A program made the position numbers and the translations under genes. A stretch of DNA of 51,382 bases from Moritella sp. PE36 (GTDB lineage Bacteria; Pseudomonadota; Gammaproteobacteria; Enterobacterales; Moritellaceae): NCBI RefSeq assembly GCF_000170855.1, contig NZ_ABCQ01000031.1, positions 1 through 51,382 on the forward strand, written 5' to 3'. Shown here one piece after another: positions 19,540 through 28,900 of the stretch. Below the pieces are notes generated by a model that worked only from the letters and a program-made list of their open reading frames with translations, did not search any database and was not told where the DNA came from. Position 1 is the stretch's first letter; each line of letters opens with the position of its first letter.

Positions 19540-19902
19540 AGATTATCCCTACTATTTAAAACACACTTTATCCTGAAGTTAAAGTATATTTCACACAAAA
19601 AAACATGTGGAATAATTAATATTATTCTGCTTATTCAAATGGTTAATATAGTAATTATGTTTGTTTATGTCTATTGAAAATAATAAAAATGGACGTCATG
19701 CATAAAAATACCAAGAACATCCTGCTACTATCACAGCAGCAAGATAATATGCTAGTGATGAGGGATTGATAGCAGCATTATGATCTCTATCGTGTATAGC
19801 TCCGCATTTATACGCCCATTCAGCTATGCTCAAATTCCTTTGCTGTCAGCATGACATTATTTGCATCAGGATCACGCAAAAGGCGAACATAATGAGATAA
19901 GA
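19540..19902. other. Spacer between TcC gene and small ORF, filled with gene fossils
   Basis: 363 bases. On the minus strand it begins, directly after the TcC stop, with a short piece resembling the end of a VOC protein (19820-19903), then a TnpB C-terminus (19696-19845, partly overlapping in another frame). About 150 AT-rich bases follow that may contain the promoter of the small ORF and the TcB gene. Confidence 0.6.
19696..19845 (-). pseudogene. IS200/IS605 TnpB C-terminal remnant
   Basis: The minus-strand frame ending at the TGA at 19696 reads SIAEWAYKCGAIHDRDHNAA and continues with AIN. The HDRDxNAAxN block is the signature of the RuvC-III end of TnpB/OrfB, carrying the last catalytic Asp. 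Only one Cys of the usual CxxC knuckles remains and nothing upstream belongs to TnpB, so this is a 3' fragment. It lies between the TcC and TcB genes. Confidence 0.75.
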
Positions 19903-19903
19903 C
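19820..19903 (-). pseudogene. Possible VOC/glyoxalase C-terminal fragment
   Basis: A 27-codon open stretch immediately after the TcC stop reads SHYVRLLRDPDANNVMLTAK, close to the FxRDPDGNxIxL ending typical of vicinal-oxygen-chelate proteins. It has no start and is cut by the TcC gene on one side and the TnpB fragment on the other. Short, so tentative. Confidence 0.35.
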
Positions 19904-22806
19904 TATGCCCTATGCTGTAAATTATGTTGATTTACCGTTTCCATATTCTGATCGGTGGAAGAGGCTTTATGATTACCGACGTAATCTCCCGATAATATCC
20001 CAGGGTTATACCCTTCACCAGCTTTAGATTTCACGTTATCGGAAACATGTCTATGACTAAATTTTGCAAGCCTTCTTAATCCTGTAAACGATCTGAATGT
20101 CATAAACATTTTCAATTGAGGAGGGAGGCAAGCAGGAAGGTTCATTTGAGAAATCAATAGTCTCCTTGTCGTATTTCCCATACTCATGTTTTTTTGCAAA
20201 AAAGAACCTAATTTTTTACGTAGTGGGGTCTTACCCCATCCTCCATAGGTATTATCCTCATAATTCCATATAAATGAATCATCCTGAGTACCTTTCGCAT
20301 GATGCGCGAGAATAATGAGGTTTTTTCCTGCTGAAACAGAATTATTCGGGGTCACATCCGCTAATCGACTGTTGTGGCTATCCCTTTCAACAATGCTACC
20401 AGCGTGTGACGTAATCACACTCGACATAAAACGTTTAATATCATGCTTTCCATTCGTATTTTTATCAAAATGAAATTTGAAAATAAAAATATTATTCTTG
20501 TCTGCCACTGCTGCATCTAATAGCTCATGAATTTGAGGTAACGCGTCTGATGGACTTGTAAATCCTTTTATGGCGCCCATCAACTTTTTTTCTCCATGAT
20601 AAAAGTGCCAATCATTCTTTGTGTTCGATCTCACTCTAAGATCGAAATACTGAACCCCCGCATTTTTCTGCTCTATTAAATTACTGTTTTGACAAACACT
20701 GATCCCCTTCAAAAAATCTATATCGTGCGTTCCTGAATCGTGACTACCCAGCATAGCTATATCCTTTAGACTGGTATTAGGCTTCATATTTCCAAAAGCA
20801 GTCGGTGTCGTAGCTAAGCCAGAAGGATCATACATAGTAATAGGGTTGTTCCTTACCATGCAATATAGATTCGGTCCATCTACCGTCCAACCTGGATCTG
20901 GATTTAACCACCGTCCCATCCATGGCATATAATAGCGATGACCATAATAATACAGTCCGGTCATATCCCGCTCTTTGCCCGAATAACGCACGTATTTATA
21001 CTTAGCTTCAGTGTCATTTTTTGCACTCCAAAGTGCCGTACCACCAAATGGATAATATTCTTCCAGTGTCAAAATATCAGCATTCTCATCAAGCTCTAAG
21101 TTACTGCTGCCAAGGTGATTATCTAAGCTGTATCTAAGCTGGTGATCCTTCATATTTTCGGGTTTATTTTTACCTTCAGGCCAATACAATTCCCGTACTT
21201 TATTACGCCCAGTGTTCATTAGCGTAACAAGGTGCAGCTCTTCCGTTAACTTACCATTGTTTCGCTTCATTCTCAGCTCTAATCCTGGGAGATAAATCAC
21301 CTCAGACTCATTGATGTTATCTGACAGGTATTTACGAATACGCGATCCCTGTCCCGAGTACTGGTAAACTTCGTTTTGGTTGCCCGTAACCGCCACCAGC
21401 TTCAACTGGTCATGCCGTCCCCAAACTAGGTTTTTACTCTGTTCTAGCTTCATTAAATTGCCGTGTGCATCAAAGTAGCTATCCACCTTATCTTCTGCTA
21501 TTGGATTTACACTACGTTGCTGCACTGCACGATTACTCTTATCTGATACCACCATATCTAATGTATAAGTATTAGTACCATTATGTGTTACGGTATAAAG
21601 GTTACCCCCACGATCATAACTGTAACTTCGGGTATAACGCGTATATTGTGACTTATCGCCGATTGGCAAAGCGGATGGCAAAGACCCATTTTGAGATAAA
21701 TGCGTGCTATTCTCACGTCCCGTCGCCGTAATTAGTTGATAAATCGCGTCGTAGGTGTAAGCCTGTTTCGACGTCACTCGCTGATTTTTATAAAACCGTG
21801 TTGCCTGTGCACTGTCATTAACCGAAACAATATTTCCTACCGGATCATAGGTATAATTCAAGTTTTGCAACAGGGTATTTCGCCGGTTTTTTTCAGGCCT
21901 TGTTGTCAGCACCTGCATTAAACGCCAATCTTGTTTATCATATTCATAAGTCGTGACGACGCCATTCCCTGCCGTTTCTGACATCACCTGACCATTCGCA
22001 GTGTAGTGTATCGCTGATAATACGTGCTGTGTAGCACGCCCCGACGCTTGATAGTATGTGGCGGTTAGTAAACCCGCGACATCATACTGGCTATATTGAA
22101 CATTATCGTTGGCATCCTTCTGACTAAGGGCCGTACCCAAGGCATCATATATCCATGCAGTTGAATACGTATTGTTATCCAGTAATTCGCTCCACGCCTC
22201 TGCATCATTACCCTGCCAATCACTGTCGATATATTTATCATTCAGTAAGTTACGTTGCTGGTTCAACGGCTGACCAGTTAGGCTAATACTGGTTACCTCT
22301 GTCAGACCACCTTGATCATAATGACAAAGCAATTGGCCATTTAGGTTTTTATCTGAATCTCCGAGGCCTGCATATACAAAACGCTCACAAATTTGTTCCG
22401 TCATACCATTCGCTTCCGAGCGTTCATGTATCGCCACAGAACGATGTAAGGTGTCATCGTACTCATAACGGCGCGTCGTACCACGCGAATCCCACTCCAG
22501 ACAAGGTGCGCCCGTAATATCCGTAAGCTCAATCCGCGAACCGGCATCCACACTGTCGATACAAAGCAGCTGTCCAGCCAGACTTTGGGTTTGAGTCTGG
22601 TTTACTCTCCCACTATCAAATAATCTCGGATCTGCCGACGTTTTAGGTTGGCCAATGGCATTATAGACCGAACGGGTAATAAGCGTATCTAAGGCTTCAC
22701 CTGCGACTTTACGATTAAACTGTACAGAACGAATAGGGAGGCCGCGATTATCCATTACGGCTACCGTTGGTGTCCCTTTAAAAACATTTAGATCAGCAGA
22801 TACCAT
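19903..22806 (-). CDS. tccC: Tc toxin component C (TccC-like) with PI-PLC-X effector domain
   Basis: The C subunit closes the Tc cocoon and carries the effector that is cleaved off and injected. Residues 1-664 are the conserved RHS/YD-repeat core, ending in LNPDPGWTVDGPNLYCMVRN and DPSGL, with both aspartates expected for the self-cleaving aspartyl protease. The last 303 residues (665-967) are the variable toxin. They show MLGSHDSGTH (His about 689, Asp 690), NAGVQYFDLRVRS (Arg about 724), WHFYHGEKKL (His about 737), FIFKFHFDKN and PGILSGDYVGN. These match in order the catalytic blocks of bacterial phosphatidylinositol phospholipase C. The ATG at 22806 has AGAGG 5 bases upstream. It sits 118 bases after the TcA gene. 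The PLC assignment is from motifs only; the lipid substrate is unknown. Confidence 0.92.
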   Translation of the reverse strand: MVSADLNVFKGTPTVAVMDNRGLPIRSVQFNRKVAGEALDTLITRSVYNAIGQPKTSADPRLFDSGRVNQTQTQSLAGQLLCIDSVDAGSRIELTDITGAPCLEWDSRGTTRRYEYDDTLHRSVAIHERSEANGMTEQICERFVYAGLGDSDKNLNGQLLCHYDQGGLTEVTSISLTGQPLNQQRNLLNDKYIDSDWQGNDAEAWSELLDNNTYSTAWIYDALGTALSQKDANDNVQYSQYDVAGLLTATYYQASGRATQHVLSAIHYTANGQVMSETAGNGVVTTYEYDKQDWRLMQVLTTRPEKNRRNTLLQNLNYTYDPVGNIVSVNDSAQATRFYKNQRVTSKQAYTYDAIYQLITATGRENSTHLSQNGSLPSALPIGDKSQYTRYTRSYSYDRGGNLYTVTHNGTNTYTLDMVVSDKSNRAVQQRSVNPIAEDKVDSYFDAHGNLMKLEQSKNLVWGRHDQLKLVAVTGNQNEVYQYSGQGSRIRKYLSDNINESEVIYLPGLELRMKRNNGKLTEELHLVTLMNTGRNKVRELYWPEGKNKPENMKDHQLRYSLDNHLGSSNLELDENADILTLEEYYPFGGTALWSAKNDTEAKYKYVRYSGKERDMTGLYYYGHRYYMPWMGRWLNPDPGWTVDGPNLYCMVRNNPITMYDPSGLATTPTAFGNMKPNTSLKDIAMLGSHDSGTHDIDFLKGISVCQNSNLIEQKNAGVQYFDLRVRSNTKNDWHFYHGEKKLMGAIKGFTSPSDALPQIHELLDAAVADKNNIFIFKFHFDKNTNGKHDIKRFMSSVITSHAGSIVERDSHNSRLADVTPNNSVSAGKNLIILAHHAKGTQDDSFIWNYEDNTYGGWGKTPLRKKLGSFLQKNMSMGNTTRRLLISQMNLPACLPPQLKMFMTFRSFTGLRRLAKFSHRHVSDNVKSKAGEGYNPGILSGDYVGNHKASSTDQNMETVNQHNLQHRA

Positions 22807-22924
22807 TTATACCTCTCCATGGTGTAAAACGCCTCAAACATAAGCGTTATAATAATTATTATTGTGAAAAAAGCTATTTTATACAAAATTATAGATGCTT
22901 AACCATCGCCATGTGTCAATAAGC

Positions 22925-25900
22925 TTATTCACGAATGGTATAGTTAACGTGAAGGATAATATCACTCAACGTTCGCAATAACGCTGCTTGTTGACCCTTG
23001 CTATCATCTTCTGCTATTGCATTTGGAAAAGTCAATGTAAACGCAGAAGTAAGCTCTAATCCCTCAAATGGTAAATAATCACTGTCATGAAAATTCAATT
23101 GGAACATGCCACTGTCGTTCATGCCATGAGACAGTGCGATACTTTTAAGCGAATTATGAATCGGATTACCACCACTTTCCTTATATTGCAATATTGCCTG
23201 AACATCTTGATAAGGCCCGATAAGTGCAGGTAATGACACACTCATTTGCTTAATTCGACGAGTTCCTGTTGTATCAGGATAATCATCGTGAATAGCTAAT
23301 GCATTTAAATCAATAGCAATCACTAACTTGTGTAAATTACATGTAATATTAGTCCAACCTGGATTACCACTTTCATCATTCTTATCTAATCGGTCATTAA
23401 CCGCACCATTAAAGCTACCTGATTCGCCTGGGAATTCATTCGCCACAGACACGGTACGCCTAATTTCCAACGCCGAGCTATACCAGTCTAAATATTTGCT
23501 TTCCATTTGTGTTAAGTTCAACATTAACTGTTCACCACACAATAACCCTGAATAGTTGCTGTCCCAGACGCCCGGTTGAATAAACGTATCCTTATACTGC
23601 GTTTCCCATTGATACCCCGTTTCCGCTTTATAACAACGGCTAGCCGTAAGATCATAAAACTGATAATAGAAGGTTGATAAACGCCCTTGCATCCACGAAT
23701 ACAAGGCATCATTACTGAATCGAGCCTGCAATAAATCCAACTGTGCTTGCGTTTGTTCCATTTGTAAACGCTGTTGATCTATTTGTAATTGCAGCGCTTT
23801 TTTCTGAATATTGATATTCTCAAGTCGCGTGTCAGCAATACGCATGCCCCTTTCAGCCGCTTCTTGCTCCGCCTTCCATTCGTCACGGCGACGCTTCCAC
23901 ACTTCTTTTTGCTCAAGCGAATCAGCGATAATACTTTGCGTTGTACTGGTTATATCTAGCGCTGATGCTGCTGCGGAAACCAAGGCACCATACTTTCCGC
24001 CACCTACTGCCATACCGTAGATATTCGGGATCACATCTAACCCCGCGGCAACCATCTCAAAGCCTTTCTTCAATGCTAATGTCGATGACGCAGAAGTGCG
24101 TAATCGCAACGATCTCATTTCATTATCCGTGACATTCTCATTGTAGTACGATGACATACGATCAAACGTGGCTTTCTGTTGCTCAGCATCAAGTTGAGTC
24201 GCAACCTCATCTTGATCTAACGAGAGTAAATTCTGTTGCAGTATTTGCAGACCATAATCATGCAGTGCTTTCGCTTGTGTCTGTAACAGGGTATTGAGTG
24301 TTTCTGATTCCTTACGTTCGATCGCACCAGCCAGTGCTCGCCCAAAGTCCATGAGTTGACCCACTAACCCTCGTGCACTTTCCAGCAACATAGGAAAACG
24401 CTGAATACTCGCTTCGCCATGATTACCGCTACTGCGGCCTGCGGAGCCATTGGCCGCTGCATACTGTAATACTTTAGGATCAATAGGCTCAGCAAACAAA
24501 GGTAAATTAAGTGCCTGCCCATCAATGGTTAAATTATGGCGTAGATTAAACAAACGCATGTCCAGTGTTTGCCAATATTCATTGAGTTTTTCGTTTTCAC
24601 ATGGAAGAAAGACCCCCTTCAAGCTATTCGCCGTGCGAACTTGTTCAGCGATACTTTTTTCTGAATCCGATAAAACTTGCTTGGTTCCTTCTTGCTCAGC
24701 AACTGTAGGTTTAGTTTGCTTAGCTGCTTCCGATAACGGAATATCATACCAATTAGCATCAGAAGGAATATCCGGTTGAGGCCCCATCAGTTTCAATGCT
24801 AATACATACCACATTTTAGCTTCGGCTAACGTATCGCGTTCCAATTTACGGTATGCCATATCCCCACGGGCAATTAACAAGTCTAACATAGTCATCCAAG
24901 TCGCGACTTTATAATGCATGGGGTCAGTTTGTGCGACTTTATCTGGGTCTGTTATTGAACCGTTTGTATTCTCATTCCAGGCCGTGTCTTCTGCCAGTGG
25001 ACGTGCATTCCAGTATCGGTTTCTGTCGTCTTCATAGCCTCCAACATTGAATACGTATTTCAACCATTTTTCAGCTTCTTCAAAATTCTGAGACTGAAGT
25101 AACTTATTGGTGACTAACATCGGCGTGTAGTAACACAACTCCCAGAAATACAAGCCATTTGCCCCATTAAAATCCATCAGATCCTGCGGTGCCTGTGATG
25201 CCCCATTAAAATCCAATGGTTCAACATGAATCGGAGCGACCACTTGGACATCACTAATACCGTCTATTTCGTCCCCCCTATAAATTGGATCTATATTTGC
25301 ATCATAATGAAACATGAACATAATAGACTCTTGAGCCTTAGCAGTACTCTTATGCTTAGCGAACTCAACTTCTAAATATGCTTTTTGTAGAGTTGTATCA
25401 GTATCAGGATCAGAACTAGAGTCTGTATCAGTATTATGTATCCATCCCCCCAAGGAATCAGGATAAGGAAAAAATAGTATGACTGTCGTTTCCTCATCTG
25501 ACAGCATCCCTTCATAACACAAAAATTCATCAGTACTAGAGTAAAACTCGGCATAATAGAACTTAAACCAGCGTTCATCACCATGAATATTTGAATTATA
25601 AGCATTAAGTATTATCTTTGTATAAAACCCTTTCCCTAATGTTGGTTCAAGCAATTGTTGTGTATCCCAACTCAACACTTGGTCTATACCTTTATCTGCA
25701 CGGTGGATTAGTTCTTTAGCAAATAATGTGTTAAGACGAATACGTTTAGGATGATTAGTCGCTTCTAAGTAAGCGGCCCCATTCGTGCAATTAACTATCT
25801 GATACGTATGCTCTGGTATGGAATTTTGACCAGTATCAGGAATAACATTAAATCTATATGCACTATCAAGGAGACTATTACCATTTTGTAATAACTGTAG

Positions 25901-28900
25901 CGGTATACCTATATTTGTACCGCCACTCGGAATCACCATGTCCTTCGCCACTATAAGCGAAATATCGATTTCGTCAGCAGACCCAATCAATATATTTTGT
26001 TTTTTCTCACCCAATATCAATGTATAGTTTGCACATTTAGGTACTATTGTAACATACCCGCCCCAATCTTCCTTATAACCGTCATTCTCTACATAAAAGT
26101 CAAAATGTAATATTTTTTGACTTTCTCCATGGGTTAAAAATGGGAACGTGATACCTTTCAAATCAATAGTATTGGGAAGGTGGTTGTTCCCATCAAGATG
26201 ACCCTCAGCGACTAGTTCTCCATCATATGGGCTACCATCTTTATCGCTCAAAAATACATCTAAAAAAGCATCACGACAGAAAGTATTGTCATATGTAATT
26301 GTCAATTTCATATCAACAACTATATTATAATCTTGTATTTCCTGCTTAATTACTTCTGCCACAACCACCATAGAATGAAGCCCGCCATGGTTAGATACCT
26401 GAGTAATCTCGAAGTCAATTGTATTCGCTCCATTTAGAGACGTAATAATCCCACTCATCTCCACATTATACTGACACATAGCCGGGAAATGCGTATTATC
26501 TATACTCTGTTCAAATTTGACTGTACTCAGCGCAATGTCTCCTGGGAGGCTGGCAGTGTCTAAAGGGTCAAATATATTTTCAATTGTAAAAGACTTTCCG
26601 ACAATCGGTAAAATAACCTTATTCTCATCGGTATTTTTATTTACAGTGTGTGTCATATAACTTATATAAGCATCAAATTTAGTTTTATCAACCTCAGATA
26701 ATATCAGCTCATGATTAATCCTCACCCCAACATCAAGCACGGTTGTCGTCTCAGGCTTGTAATACAGCGCAATGATAGCATCTTCCAGTTGATCATAACT
26801 AAAATGCACATAAGAGACACTATAATCATAACCAGCATTATAGTCAGGAGGTGAATATTTTTCTGTCGGTTTATTAAATGGTAAATCAAAACTACTGGCT
26901 GGCGACCACGTACCATTAATCTTTCGATAACTCAGATGTAGGCTATATTGCTTAATTACATCAGGTTTCTTTATCTCTATCTCGTCTTTAAAAAGACCAG
27001 GTACATCAGGCTTAGCCTTAGTGGTACACTCTGTCCAACCAATATAAAGACGACTATTGAAAATAATTGGCCTAACCTGCTTACTAGCTGCATTAATCGG
27101 GCACGATATTTCTTCCCATTCACTCCATGAGGATGCAGGATACTCCCCTAATTCATCACGATCTGTATGATCTAATTGACGCCAATAATAACGGTAGGGT
27201 TTAGCGCGACTTCGGCCGATAAAATACGTTATTCCTGCCTTTAAGTCAGTTTCATTATGATACGCAGATAAGGTCTCTAAATTCGCAATTTCCTCAAATC
27301 CATCCAAATAGTTACGGTAAGCCTCATCGATGAGATCGGTATTTAATTGTCCCTGAGATAGCTCATCAGACAACGCACGCTGTAAGCGTGTTTGATTATA
27401 GCGAAGATCTGGCTCTATATAGTTCTCTGGGAAATAAACCAATTGTGAGACACCAGCCCAAGTGCTATAACGCTTATTATAAGTGTCCCAATCATTAAAA
27501 AATGGACGGCTTAGAATGTCATCAACAGTCTTCGGCGCTACTGGCTCTATCGTTTCTATATTTTGTAAACAACGCGTAATATACAGCTGCACACTGGCAA
27601 TTGCCTCAGCAATACAGCTGGTCATCACGTCACTCGACACTTGATTGTCGATCAATAAATAACTGTAAATATCATTACGACTTGTAAATTTATTACTTCT
27701 TGCCAAAAAGTTTCCGGATATAAAATAAGCACACAGCGCAGTACTGAGCGTTTCATCTAATATCGCATTCAAGCTGCCTCGTTGCTGCGGTTTAACGCCC
27801 GCCAACATACTATTCGCACTATGAGTCCATTTTTCACAAGCAGTATCATTATCATTAAGCATGAGTAACTCACCCACCGCTTGTGCCGACACCCCTAATT
27901 CCGCACTAACAGCCAACCAAGACAAACACTGTGTAATCTGCGCTAAATCATAGCCACCAGTAGCGCCGATATAGGTGGAAATGTTTGCTATCTCTGGTTC
28001 AGGAATGGTTAATATATCTGCTAACGCTGATGTTGTGAGTGTTCCCGACAATAATAAAGTGAATAACTTGTCAGTTTGCTCTCCTGCACGTCGTTGCACC
28101 GCTTTCAAATCACTCAATAACTGTAATGTTGCGAGTGTCGGAGCAAGTGCTGTACTACCAGACTCCAGCTTTGCGTGGTCAATCACCAGCTGTAGCTCGA
28201 CTGTGCTCAGCGACCAAGACTTGATTATTAACGCCAACTGCCCTAATGCCTGACAAAACTTAGCGATTTTCGAAGCTTCAGTCTCTAGACTTGGGTCTCC
28301 ACAATACTCGGTAACACTTTGACAAAATCCCTGAATATTACTGAAAGGTAATTTTAATTGCCCTGCTATTTGTTCAATCCAAACTTGTAATGCTATTGCT
28401 GTTTCCATATCAGCCAAACCAAACGCAGATAAAATGTGGGGGGCCACTACCTTCATCTGGTCTGTCACAGCACTATGTGCATAAGTAGCCCATAATGGAT
28501 TCGGCGTTTTAATAGATCCATACACATCGTAAACAAATCGTTCAATAGGTGGAATTAACGTATCTGAATAGGTGGTGGTGGTCATGGCATCCAACACATC
28601 TAATGCCATGTCCTGTTCGTTTATCCATTGACACGTTTGATGGACTGCTTCAACACAAGCAACCAATGCAGCTGCATTCCCCGTGATATCACTGTGTGCT
28701 TTACCATTCAAATTAAGTAAACATTGCAGTGCCCCAGCATCCAGATCATGCAATTTTGCCCACAGCCCGACACGATAAAGTGCGCTGATGTTATCAAGGC
28801 TCTGTGTAAATTTACTTCCCGAATCTATCACTAGGCTACCTAATATAGATAAGCCAACATCATCCACACCCAATGCACGTTTTAATACTGCACGTTCATG

